Below, piece after piece: positions 1 to 7,677 of a stretch of DNA of 64,000 bases; within the stretch, counting starts at the first letter, position 1; every line of letters starts with the position of its first letter. A model generated the notes under the pieces. The model did no database searches. It was not told where the DNA came from and saw nothing but the letters and a program-made list of their open reading frames with translations. The stretch is taken from the NCBI GenBank assembly GCA_016703605.1, contig JADJBU010000002.1, positions 248,001 to 312,000 of the forward strand, in the 5' to 3' direction. This stretch comes from Candidatus Villigracilis adiacens. Its GTDB lineage: Bacteria > Chloroflexota > Anaerolineae > Anaerolineales > Villigracilaceae. Both the position numbers and the translations under genes were made by a program.

Positions 1-304
1 AGTAAACCGGGATGATGGCGGGGATGTCGGTGATCTCGAGCACGCCCATCACGTCGGGGGTCGGGTTGAGCAGGACCATTTTTCCCTTGCGTGAGAACAT
101 GGATTTGGCGTTGGTGACGAGCAATCGGATTCCGATGGAGGCGAGAAAATCAACGCCCGACATGTCAACGATCACTTTTGGGGTTTCTCCGGCGCAATAG
201 CCGGTGAATTTTGTCTCGACCTCATTCACCCCCATGATGTCCATCCTGCCGCGCAGTTGCAGGAGGGTAATGCCGTTCTTCAATTCGGTTGCCGTGAATT
301 CCAT
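1..304 (-). CDS. STAS-domain protein (anti-sigma factor antagonist type), 3' end cut by window edge
   Basis: About 101 residues are visible from the ATG at 304, with the C-terminus outside the window. The protein contains the STAS core DMSGVDFLASIGIRLL. The serine in ASIG is the residue that an anti-sigma kinase phosphorylates in SpoIIAA/RsbV proteins. The family regulates sigma factors by partner switching with serine kinases in the cytoplasm. No kinase partner is visible here. A TATAAT-like -10 and two GTTAAC motifs lie just upstream, so it may share control with the phosphate genes to its right. The family call is firm, but the pathway is unknown. Confidence 0.85.
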   Translation of the reverse strand, partial: MEFTATELKNGITLLQLRGRMDIMGVNEVETKFTGYCAGETPKVIVDMSGVDFLASIGIRLLVTNAKSMFSRKGKMVLLNPTPDVMGVLEITDIPAIIPVY

Positions 305-333
305 GCGAGTCACCTGTTGTGTTGGGATGGCTC

Positions 334-366
334 ATTATATGGATGTTAACGGGATCGATTGTTAAC
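334..366 (-). promoter_or_regulatory. Promoter of the STAS gene with two GTTAAC motifs
   Basis: On the minus strand a perfect TATAAT (334-339) is preceded by GTTAAC at 345-350 and again at 361-366, 16 bp apart. The motif matches the TTAACA-like boxes upstream of the phosphate genes, but the 11-bp spacing seen there is not kept. Regulation by the same factor is therefore only a possibility. Confidence 0.45.
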
Positions 367-381
367 AACAGGTTATGATTT

Positions 382-2472
382 TTACATATCCATCAGGCGC
401 TGTTGAATGTCGAAACGTTTTTCTTCGCTTTCGGCTTTGGCGCGCTGGTAGGTTCCGTCTGCCTGAAGGATGCGCGCGCGGACGTTGTCTTTTAGGTAGG
501 CTTCGAGAATCTTCTCGCGCATGAGACGGACATGCCTTTGGTTCTCGACCGGGAAGACGACTTCGACGCGGTGGTTTAGGTTGCGGGGCATCAGGTCGGC
601 GCTGCCGAGGTAGACCTCTTCGCTGCCGTTGTTTTGGAAGTAGAAGACGCGGCTGTGCTCAAGGTAGCGCCCGACGATGCTTACCACGCGGATGTTTTCG
701 CTGATGCCTTTAATCCCGGGGCGCAGGCAGCACATGCCGCGCACGAGCAGGTCGACCTGCACGCCCGCCTGGGAGGCTTGATACAGCAGTTGGATCATTT
801 CGGTATCGACCAGCGAGTTGATTTTGAAGATCAGCCGCGCCTTGTTCCCGGCTTGGGCGTGTTCGATCTCGCGGCGGATGAGTCTTTCCATTTGTTCGCG
901 CAGGTTGACGGGGGCGACCAGCAGTTTCTTGTAACTTTTCTTTGTGGAATAGCCGGTCAGGTAGTTGAAGAGGTCGGTGGAGTCGGCTCCCATGTCTTCG
1001 TCGCAGGTGAACATGCCGAAGTCTTCGTAGATGCGCGAGGTGACGGCGTTGTAGTTGCCGGTGGCGAGGTGCAGATAACGGCGGATGCCCTCCCCTTCCT
1101 TGCGGACGACCATTGCCACCTTGCAATGCGTCTTCAGCCCGACCAGCCCGTAGACGACATGCACGCCCGCATCCTCCAGCCGCCGCGCCCAGCCGATGTT
1201 GGATTCTTCGTCGAAGCGGGCTTTGAGTTCGACCAGCACGGCCACCTGTTTGCCGCGTTCGGCGGCTTCGAGCAGGGCTTCGACCACGGGCGCGTTGGCG
1301 CCGACCCGGTAGACGGTTTGTTTGATCGCCAGCACGTGCGGGTCGCGCGCCGCCGCGTTGAGGAAGTCCACGACCGGGGAAAAGGAATCATAAGGCTGGT
1401 GGAAGAGAATATTCCCGGCGCGGATCACGTCGAAGATGTTGGTGGTCACATCGAGGGAGCGGATCGCTTTGGGGACGCGCTGAATGTAGGGGGCGTATTT
1501 CAGGTCGTGACGCTCGACGTTGTTGTATAACTGCCAGAGATTCGCCAGCCCGAGCGGATGCGGCAGCATGTAAACGTCGTTCTGGTTGACTTCGAGGTTT
1601 TCCACCAGCAGGTCGCGCATCTCATCGGGCATGGTGGGGTAGACCGTTACCTGCACCACCGACCCAAATTTACGCTTGCGGATGTTCGCCTGCATGGTTT
1701 CGAGCAGGTCGTCGGCTTCAAGTTCCTGGATCTCGATGTCGGCGTCGCGCACGATGCGGAAGGGATGGGCGGCAGCCACCTCGAGCCCGGGGAAAAGTTC
1801 GCCAAGGTTCGCCGCGATCACCTGGTCAAGCCAGACAAAGTAATGGTGATGCGGAATCGTCCCGTCTTTGCGTTCGCCGCCGGAGGAGCGTTTGATCGGC
1901 ACAAGGCGCGGCAGGGTGTCGGGAATTTTCAGGCGCGAGAATTTTTCATGTCCCTTTTTGTCGCGGATGACGATGGCAAGGTTCAGGCTGAGATTCGATA
2001 TGTGCGGGAAGGGATGCCCCGGGTCCAGCGCGAGAGGCGTGAGAACGGGGTGGATCAGTTCCGAGAAATATTTATCCGCCTTTTCCTTTTGTGATTTGCT
2101 GAGTTTGGAATATTCAAGGATGTGAATGCCCTCTTTATCCAGCCGGGGCAGGAGTTTCTTTTGAAAACATTTCTGCGCCTCCATCATCAACTGCTGGATG
2201 GATTTACGGATGGCGGCAAGTTCTTCGCGCGGGGTGAGACCGTCCTCCGAAAGTTTGGTGATGTTCGCTTCGATCTGTTTGCGGATGCCGGAGACGCGCA
2301 CCATGAAGAACTCGTCCATGTTGGAGCCGAAGATGGCGAGGAATTTCACACGTTCGAGCAGGGGATTCCCGTCATCCAACGCTTCTTCCAGCACGCGGCG
2401 CTGGAATTCCAGCAGGCTGAGTTCGCGGTTGATGTATAAAGCGGGGGAGGAAAGATTGATTGAATCTGTCAT
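382..2472 (-). CDS. ppk1: Polyphosphate kinase 1
   Basis: This 696-residue protein has the usual Ppk1 length and reversibly transfers the ATP gamma-phosphate to a growing polyphosphate chain. It starts with the family's N-terminal pattern YINRELSLLEFQRRVLEEA. The autophosphorylated histidine lies in VGLKTHCKVA (H449 by position), and RYLHLATGNYN follows in the catalytic half. It is the last gene of a leftward operon ppx-CHAD-sixA-ppk1, with 12 bp between sixA and this start. Synthesis and degradation of polyphosphate are thus encoded together. Identification is secure. Confidence 0.97.
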   Translation of the reverse strand: MTDSINLSSPALYINRELSLLEFQRRVLEEALDDGNPLLERVKFLAIFGSNMDEFFMVRVSGIRKQIEANITKLSEDGLTPREELAAIRKSIQQLMMEAQKCFQKKLLPRLDKEGIHILEYSKLSKSQKEKADKYFSELIHPVLTPLALDPGHPFPHISNLSLNLAIVIRDKKGHEKFSRLKIPDTLPRLVPIKRSSGGERKDGTIPHHHYFVWLDQVIAANLGELFPGLEVAAAHPFRIVRDADIEIQELEADDLLETMQANIRKRKFGSVVQVTVYPTMPDEMRDLLVENLEVNQNDVYMLPHPLGLANLWQLYNNVERHDLKYAPYIQRVPKAIRSLDVTTNIFDVIRAGNILFHQPYDSFSPVVDFLNAAARDPHVLAIKQTVYRVGANAPVVEALLEAAERGKQVAVLVELKARFDEESNIGWARRLEDAGVHVVYGLVGLKTHCKVAMVVRKEGEGIRRYLHLATGNYNAVTSRIYEDFGMFTCDEDMGADSTDLFNYLTGYSTKKSYKKLLVAPVNLREQMERLIRREIEHAQAGNKARLIFKINSLVDTEMIQLLYQASQAGVQVDLLVRGMCCLRPGIKGISENIRVVSIVGRYLEHSRVFYFQNNGSEEVYLGSADLMPRNLNHRVEVVFPVENQRHVRLMREKILEAYLKDNVRARILQADGTYQRAKAESEEKRFDIQQRLMDM

Positions 2473-2484
2473 GGGGGGTCCGGG

Positions 2485-2982
2485 TCAGCCGCCGATTTCG
2501 ACAAGGATGCCGGGGGGCATCAGCCATTCGAGCGTGGCTTTGCGGGCATGATGCAGATCTTCGGCGGCGAGGTAACAGACGCCGCCTTTTTTGAAGGTCA
2601 TATCCACAGCCGACCCGTTCGCCGTCAACAGACTGACCAGGGTGGAAAGATACGGCTCATGTCCGACGATGGCAAGGCTGTTCACCGAATATTTTTCGTT
2701 GATCTCGGCAAAGAGCAGGTCCGGGTCGCCCATGGGAGACAGGTTTTCGCTGACAGCGAATTTCTTCTTCATCTTAAACACGTCGGCAAGAATGCCGGCG
2801 GTCTGTTCGGCGCGGACGTAGGGACCGGCGAGGATGAAATCGAATTCGACGCCGAGGGCGCGCAGTCCCTTTGCGATGGCGCGCATCTTCTTCGCGCCTT
2901 TTTCGGTCAGGACCCGCTGGCTGTCCTCCCCCGTGGCGGATTCTTCCTCGGCAATGGCGTGACGGATAAGATACAGGTTCAT
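2485..2982 (-). CDS. sixA: SixA-type phosphohistidine phosphatase (histidine phosphatase superfamily)
   Basis: The protein has 165 residues when started at the ATG at 2982, which gives MNLYLIRHAIAEEE with the catalytic RH pair (R7-H8) at the very N-terminus as in SixA. A second conserved histidine lies in AIVGHEPYLS. The start overlaps the stop of the CHAD gene by ATGA, so translation is probably coupled. An in-frame upstream start (3030) would place 16 extra residues before the RH motif and is unlikely. SixA removes phosphate from phosphohistidine. Ppk1 works through a phosphohistidine, so its position next to ppk1 is suggestive, but no link is shown. Confidence 0.88.
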   Translation of the reverse strand: MNLYLIRHAIAEEESATGEDSQRVLTEKGAKKMRAIAKGLRALGVEFDFILAGPYVRAEQTAGILADVFKMKKKFAVSENLSPMGDPDLLFAEINEKYSVNSLAIVGHEPYLSTLVSLLTANGSAVDMTFKKGGVCYLAAEDLHHARKATLEWLMPPGILVEIGG

Positions 2983-3833
2983 GATCGGTTTTTCTCCCAT
3001 GGAAATGGTTGGTCTGGCGCGGACCGCCAAAAAACAAAGGCTTCGCCGCTGCTTTCAAAGAAATCGGAAACCGCGCCTTGCAAACGGGACCTGAAATGAT
3101 CCACAACAGATTCAAAGCCCGGCTGGCTGGCGGGGTCTTTCAAGTCTGCCAGTTTTTGCAGGGCGGTATCCATATCCTGAATATCACCCATGCCCGACTG
3201 ATAATCGTGCATTCGTTTCAAATGACCTTCCGGGTAATTGGGAAGCAGGGGGTGGATGATTTCGACGACGTAGCGGAACCGCTTGAAGGCAATCCGCAAT
3301 TTATGGATGCCGGGAATATTCTCCGCGCTCATTGCCGTATGCGCCGCCATCATACGGGCATGGATCTCATCGCCCGCCGAAAGAAGCTGACCGGTAAGCG
3401 GTTCGACCGGCAGACCCTCGATCATTTCTCGCGTCTTCCCGATGCGGGTCTTCAACCTGCCAAAATCGCGCGATTGGATCGCCTTGCGGGCGTGTTTCAA
3501 TAATTTTCTTTCCTCCGCCTGCAATTCCAATTTGAAAAATTCCAACTCCGGCAGTTCATGCAGCGATTCAGAAATATCCGCCAGCAATACCTGCGCATCG
3601 CGCAGGTCGTCCAGGTCGTCAAGCTGGTCTTTGAGAACGCGCCGAATCTTCTGGATGCGTTTATGCAGAACGACGGAACGCAGCAGGTCGAGGAAAGCCA
3701 GCAAACGGCGCGATGCCACGCGCAGATCGTGAACCGCCTCTTCCGAGAATTCCGCGCGGCAGAGTTTCAACTCGGCGCGGAATTTTTCCCAACGCGCGTC
3801 GAAGGCTTCGAGCAGGATCGTTTTCGCATTCAT
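2979..3833 (-). CDS. CHAD-domain protein (polyphosphate-binding)
   Basis: A 284-residue helical protein with the CHAD signatures: HDLRVASRRLLAFLDLLR near residues 35-52, LKDQLDDLDDLRDAQVL, and HKLRIAFKRFRYVVEII in the second half. CHAD domains are basic helical bundles that bind polyphosphate through conserved histidines, lysines and arginines. The start at 3833 (MNAKTILLEAF) lies one base after the ppx stop, and the 3' end overlaps sixA by 4 bp, so this is a tight operon. Unlike many homologues it has no CYTH domain. A role as a polyphosphate granule or scaffold protein is inferred from family and context. Confidence 0.9.
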   Translation of the reverse strand: MNAKTILLEAFDARWEKFRAELKLCRAEFSEEAVHDLRVASRRLLAFLDLLRSVVLHKRIQKIRRVLKDQLDDLDDLRDAQVLLADISESLHELPELEFFKLELQAEERKLLKHARKAIQSRDFGRLKTRIGKTREMIEGLPVEPLTGQLLSAGDEIHARMMAAHTAMSAENIPGIHKLRIAFKRFRYVVEIIHPLLPNYPEGHLKRMHDYQSGMGDIQDMDTALQKLADLKDPASQPGFESVVDHFRSRLQGAVSDFFESSGEAFVFWRSAPDQPFPWEKNRS

Positions 3834-3834
3834 G

Positions 3835-5343
3835 CTACGCCTCGATCTCCAGTTTCGCGCCGAATACATCCTGGAACAACGAACGGCGTTTCTCCAATGC
3901 CCAGGTTTCCAGGCTCAGGCTGCCCTTGCCGTCCAGGCTCAATATCCACTTGTTTTTGGCTTCGCGCATCGAAACGCCGCGCACGCGCTGGGTATGACTG
4001 ACATCCATCGCGTCGGCAAGGCGCAAAAGAACCGAGAGCCGGATCACCGCCGAACGGTCGCGGGAAGACAGGGCGCGGAAGGTTTCATCCTGCAAGGTCG
4101 GCATGGCTTTGCGATGGTAACGCGCCAGGTTTGCCACAATATCCACCTCGCGGCTCGACAACCCGATCAGCGGACTGGCTTTCAAAAGATACTGGGCATG
4201 GCGGTCGTGATCTACCGTGCTCACAAAATGCCCAATGTCGTGTAACAACGCCGCAACCCCCAACAGCAACTTGTCGTCCTCTTCGAGGTTATGCAGCGGC
4301 TGGGTCTGGTCGAAGAGACTGCCCGCAAGAAAAGCCACCAGGTTGGAATGCTTCCCGTCGTATTGATACTTCTCCCCCAGCAGCATGGCAGACATCCACA
4401 CCTGCTCGCGGCGGGCGGGGCGCGGCAACTGACTCAGGCTTTGGGCAAGATCAGCCAGCAGACCGTCCTTCAAACCCACGTTGGGAATCCGGACCTCGTC
4501 CACCCGCGCTTCCTTGACGATCATCTTCAAAACGATGGACGCGGGCAGGATGACGTCGGCGCGGTCTGGCTTCATCTTGAACTTGCGCATCCTTTCCTGG
4601 ACCGTCATCTGACTCAGCGTTCTGGAAAGTTTTTCCAACTCCTCGAACGTGATCGCCGTATCGCTCTCGCGCCTGAAGAGTTTCTTCCGCAGCGCCCCCA
4701 TCTCTTCGATATTGCCCCCCGTGCCGATGCAAATATCGAGTTTCTTTTTGCCCACCTCGCGTTCGATCCTGCGCCGCGCGGCTTCGGCATATTCGCGCAC
4801 CAGTTCATCGAAGGGAAGTTTGGCGGGCTTTTTGCTCAATTTCTCCAACAGGCGCACCGTGCCCATGTTGTAACTTTCGGTCGAAAGGATGTTGTTGCCC
4901 TGCGAGAGGGTCACCTCCACGCTCCCGCCGCCGATGTCGATCAGCATGGCATATTTATTCTTCAAGTTGACGGCGTTCGCCACCGCCAGGTGAATGAGCC
5001 GCGCCTCCTCCTCCCCGCTGATGGTCTCGATCTCGATCCCGGTCGTGCGCGCGATGCGGTCGCACAAAATATCGCTGTTATTCGCCTCGCGCATGGCGCT
5101 GGTCGCCACCGCGCGGATTTTCCCCACCCCGTAATCGTCTGCCACCTTGCGAAAGCGGACGAAGGCATCCAAAGCCAATTGCGCCGTCTCTTCCTGAATC
5201 TGCTTCTGGGAGAAGGCGTCCCGACCCAAACGGACCGGCAGGCGCAGATTCTCCAGCGTTTCCAGTTTTTCGTCGAATCCCACCCTGCCGACGATCATGC
5301 GCATGGCGTTCGAACCGACATCGATTGCGGCTATGGTTTGCAT
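3835..5343 (-). CDS. ppx: Exopolyphosphatase / Ppx-GppA family phosphatase
   Basis: 502 residues. The N-terminal half is an ASKHA phosphatase fold with the phosphate-binding IAAIDVGSNAMRMIVG at residues 4-19 and MLIDIGGGSVEV. The C-terminal third is an HD-type domain with LLHDIGHFVS and HDRHAQYLL. The family hydrolyses terminal phosphates from polyphosphate and often pppGpp. It is the first gene of the leftward polyphosphate operon. A TATAAT -10 (minus strand, 5361-5366) lies about 18 bp upstream of the ATG at 5343. A TTG one codon earlier is an alternative start. Ppx and GppA activities cannot be separated from sequence alone. Confidence 0.94.
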   Translation of the reverse strand: MQTIAAIDVGSNAMRMIVGRVGFDEKLETLENLRLPVRLGRDAFSQKQIQEETAQLALDAFVRFRKVADDYGVGKIRAVATSAMREANNSDILCDRIARTTGIEIETISGEEEARLIHLAVANAVNLKNKYAMLIDIGGGSVEVTLSQGNNILSTESYNMGTVRLLEKLSKKPAKLPFDELVREYAEAARRRIEREVGKKKLDICIGTGGNIEEMGALRKKLFRRESDTAITFEELEKLSRTLSQMTVQERMRKFKMKPDRADVILPASIVLKMIVKEARVDEVRIPNVGLKDGLLADLAQSLSQLPRPARREQVWMSAMLLGEKYQYDGKHSNLVAFLAGSLFDQTQPLHNLEEDDKLLLGVAALLHDIGHFVSTVDHDRHAQYLLKASPLIGLSSREVDIVANLARYHRKAMPTLQDETFRALSSRDRSAVIRLSVLLRLADAMDVSHTQRVRGVSMREAKNKWILSLDGKGSLSLETWALEKRRSLFQDVFGAKLEIEA

Positions 5344-5360
5344 CAACTGCCTTTCGCTGA

Positions 5361-5405
5361 ATTATAAAGGGAGTTCCCGGCAACAACTTTGACCGGTCGT
5401 TAACA
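5361..5405 (-). promoter_or_regulatory. Promoter of the ppx-CHAD-sixA-ppk1 operon
   Basis: On the minus strand TATAAT is present at 5361-5366 and a GTTAAC palindrome at about 5399-5404. The intergenic region 5344-5503 is divergent and shared with the gene starting at 5504, so the TTAACA boxes described there may act in both directions. Confidence 0.5.
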
Positions 5406-5426
5406 ACAAGTAAAGAAACGCCGGAA

Positions 5427-5465
5427 TTAAACCCGCATTAACATCCCATTGTTCGTTCCTTAATT
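5427..5465 (+). promoter_or_regulatory. Putative Pho box: four TTAAC-like hexamers at 11-bp period
   Basis: TTAAAC (5427), TTAACA (5438), TTGTTC (5449) and TTAATT (5460) follow each other at exactly 11 bp. A TGCTACACT -10-like element (about 5472-5480) and the ATG at 5504 come next. The arrangement matches the TTAACA direct-repeat architecture of PhoP boxes known from Bacillus. The third unit is the weakest, as in the pstS box. Confidence 0.6.
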
Positions 5466-5503
5466 GTCGCTTGCTACACTGACGCGCATCGGCAACGGAC
5501 ACC

Positions 5504-6526
5504 ATGAAAAAAATACTCTTCATCTGCGGCTCGCTTAACCAGACCAGCCAAATGCACCAGATCGCGCGTCACCTGGCGGGCAGGTACGACTGTTATTTTA
5601 CGCCCTATTATGCCGACGGGATCGAGCAGTTTGTCGCCAACATGGGCTGGCTCAACTTCACCGTCCTGGGGGGCAGGCATCGGCGGGAGACAGACGCCTA
5701 TCTTCAGCGAAACAGGCTCAAGGTCGACCTGCGAGGCGAGAGGCACAACTACGACCTGGTCTATACGTGCAGCGATCTCATCATCCAGAAAAACATCCTC
5801 AGGAAAAAGGTCATCCTGGTGCAGGAGGGCATCACCGAACCGGAGGGGTTCGTTTACAAACTGGTGCGCTGGCTGAAACTTCCGCGCTATCTTGCCAATA
5901 CCGCCACCAACGGCTTGTCGAACGCCTACGACCTTTTCTGCGTGGCGTCCGAGGGATATGCCCGGCATTTCATCCGCAAGGGGGTCAAACCGGAGAAGAT
6001 CGCCGTGACGGGTATTCCGAACTTCGATAACATGGCTGCCTTCGAGCAGAACGACTTCCCCATGCATGGGTATGCGCTGGCGGTCACTTCGCCCCTGCGC
6101 GAAACCTTCCGCCCCGACGACCGCGCCGCCTTCATCAAGCGCTGCGTGAAGATTGCCGGGGAACGCAAACTGATCTTCAAATTGCATCCGCTGGAGAATG
6201 CGCCGCGGGCGATCCGCGAGATATACGAACACGCGCCGGATGCGATGGTCTTCACGCATGGCAACGTATCTAACATGATCGCCAATGCGGGCGCGGTCAT
6301 CACCCAGCAATCCACCGCCACCTTTGTGGCAGTGGGGCTTGGCAAGGAAACGCATACGAACCTGAACCTGCGCCAGCTGAAGGAATTGATGCCCATCCAG
6401 AACGGAGGCGCGTCGTCGGCGCAGATCGCAAGCCTGGGAATCCGAATCCTGCACGCGCCGGGGAGGGAGCCGGTCCGCCTGCGGGGGAAGGCGCGGCGCC
6501 CGCAAACCCAATGGGAGCGTCCCTAG
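5504..6526 (+). CDS. GT-B-fold glycosyltransferase / glycerophosphotransferase-like protein
   Basis: A 340-residue cytoplasmic protein, MKKILFICGSLNQTSQMHQ. Its layout suggests a GT-B fold: a Rossmann-like start, a central NATTGLSN-type linker region with VTGIPNFDNM around residues 167-176, and a C-terminal donor-site half with KLIFKLHPLE and AGAVITQQSTATFVAVGLGK. The last part resembles the corresponding region of CDP-glycerol glycerophosphotransferases and UDP-GlcNAc 2-epimerases. The substrate cannot be read from the sequence. The strong Pho-box-like promoter suggests expression under phosphate limitation, possibly for envelope or lipid remodelling. The C-terminal 20 residues are proline- and arginine-rich and low in complexity. 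Confidence 0.55.
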   Translation: MKKILFICGSLNQTSQMHQIARHLAGRYDCYFTPYYADGIEQFVANMGWLNFTVLGGRHRRETDAYLQRNRLKVDLRGERHNYDLVYTCSDLIIQKNILRKKVILVQEGITEPEGFVYKLVRWLKLPRYLANTATNGLSNAYDLFCVASEGYARHFIRKGVKPEKIAVTGIPNFDNMAAFEQNDFPMHGYALAVTSPLRETFRPDDRAAFIKRCVKIAGERKLIFKLHPLENAPRAIREIYEHAPDAMVFTHGNVSNMIANAGAVITQQSTATFVAVGLGKETHTNLNLRQLKELMPIQNGGASSAQIASLGIRILHAPGREPVRLRGKARRPQTQWERP

Positions 6527-6527
6527 T

Positions 6528-6566
6528 TTGCAAACCTGTTTACCCGTTGTTAACTGGTTCTTAAGT
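6528..6566 (+). promoter_or_regulatory. Putative Pho box upstream of the 35-residue peptide gene
   Basis: TTGCAA (6528), TTTACC (6539), TTAACT (6550) and TTAAGT (6561) are spaced at exactly 11 bp, immediately after the stop of the preceding gene. A GATATAA element (6569-6575) could serve as the -10. The ATG of the small gene lies at 6599. Confidence 0.55.
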
Positions 6567-6598
6567 CCGATATAAACACGTTGATGTAAGATAAGGGC

Positions 6599-6706
6599 AT
6601 GGAAACGATTTTCGCCCTGTTGCTGTTCTTCTCCCTGCTGACCGTCTTTTCGGTGGACGGCTCCCGCAAACGACACGAGTATTTACAGAATCAGAAACGC
6701 GCATAA
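6599..6706 (+). CDS. 35-residue single-pass membrane peptide
   Basis: A small frame beginning METIFALLLFFSLLTVFSVDG and ending in a basic, polar tail with KRHEYLQNQKRA. Residues 4-18 form one hydrophobic segment, so it is probably a membrane-anchored peptide with a short charged cytoplasmic end. It matches no family I recognise. Reality is supported by an 11-bp-periodic TTAAC box and -10 directly upstream, as for pstS. No clear ribosome-binding site is seen beyond GATAAGGG just before the ATG. A regulator or partner of a phosphate-response membrane complex is conceivable but unproven. Confidence 0.5.
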   Translation: METIFALLLFFSLLTVFSVDGSRKRHEYLQNQKRA

Positions 6707-6767
6707 TTCTTTTTCATTCTTCTCCTCCCTCATCCACCCGCCTGAGAGCAACAGGCGGGTGGAATCG

Positions 6768-6806
6768 TTAACAAAACCCGCACAAATTGTTCAAATCCCA
6801 TTCACT
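6768..6806 (+). promoter_or_regulatory. Putative Pho box upstream of the PHP-domain gene
   Basis: TTAACA (6768), a weak unit (6779), TTCAAA (6790) and TTCACT (6801) are at 11-bp spacing. They are followed by GTTAACT and TGCTACACT (about 6807-6821). TGCTACACT is the same -10-like string seen upstream of 5504. It lies 60-110 bp before the ATG at 6880. Confidence 0.5.
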
Positions 6807-6879
6807 GTTAACTGCTACACTGAAAACGTAATTTCTTGAAGCTTTAATTCGGTCCAAAGATGTATAAACGGAGAACACA

Positions 6880-7587
6880 ATGGGACTTGCAGACCTGCAC
6901 TTGCATACGATCTACAGCTACGACGGCACCGCCACCGTCCAGGCTGTTTTGCGCCGCGCCAAAGAGATCGGATTGAACGTCATCGCCATCACCGACCACG
7001 ACGAGGTTGCCGGAGCCCTGGAAGCGGAAAAACTCGCCTCACACTACGGCATGGAGGTGATCCCCGGAAGTGAGATCACCACCGCTGAAGGCGATCTACT
7101 GGCGCTTTTTATCAGGGAAAAGATTCAGCCGGGGCTTTCGTTGATCGAAACTTTATTACGCGTCCGCGAACAAGGCGGCGTGGCAATTGCCGCACACCCC
7201 ATGGCAGGCGGCATGGGAATGAAGAGCCTGACGCCCGCATCCATTTTGAAGGCGCTGAGACATCCCATTGCCAGAAAAGTACTGGTTGGCATCGAAGCCT
7301 ACAACGGCACCGCCATCGACCGTGTAAGCAATCACTATACCCGTATCTTCGCTCAAGGATTGAAGATCGCCCACACCGGCAACAGCGACGCGCATATCAT
7401 CGACACCATCGGCTTCGGCGCGACAGAATTCCCCGGCAGCACTGCCGCAGACTTGCTCCAAGCCCTGCACGAACGCACCACACGCGTGAAAAAGATGAAC
7501 GAGTGGAGCGCCTTGCGCGTGATGAGCAGCTGGTGCCTGCGCTATATCGAAAGCGCCTTCGCCCGCCTCACAATGGCGCGCGCATAA
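6880..7587 (+). CDS. PHP-domain metal-dependent phosphoesterase
   Basis: A 235-residue protein with the PHP metal-binding motifs in order: DLHLHT (residues 5-10), AITDHDEV (about 44-51), an acidic GSEITT, AAHPMAGG, and a C-terminal HTGNSDAH. These residues form the polynuclear metal site of PHP phosphoesterases such as nucleoside 3',5'-bisphosphate phosphatases. The substrate is unknown. It has a TTAAC-rich upstream region like the phosphate genes around it, so release of phosphate from nucleotides under starvation is a reasonable inference. The start has GGAGAAC 5-12 bp upstream. Confidence 0.85.
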   Translation: MGLADLHLHTIYSYDGTATVQAVLRRAKEIGLNVIAITDHDEVAGALEAEKLASHYGMEVIPGSEITTAEGDLLALFIREKIQPGLSLIETLLRVREQGGVAIAAHPMAGGMGMKSLTPASILKALRHPIARKVLVGIEAYNGTAIDRVSNHYTRIFAQGLKIAHTGNSDAHIIDTIGFGATEFPGSTAADLLQALHERTTRVKKMNEWSALRVMSSWCLRYIESAFARLTMARA

Positions 7588-7677
7588 CCCGTTCTTTCTT
7601 CCCTTCGACTGCGCTCAGGGCAGGCTTTTCTTCTTTCACCAGTACAATAGGGGAAACAAAATAAAGAGACAAAACAA

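Noticed and set aside
634..1530. 298-codon plus-strand open frame opposite ppk1
   Set aside because: It is antisense to a clear ppk1 gene, has His/Asp/Val-rich shadow composition and no family resemblance.
4291..5367. 358-codon plus-strand open frame opposite ppx
   Set aside because: Shadow of ppx; its composition is that of a frame-shifted GC-rich gene.
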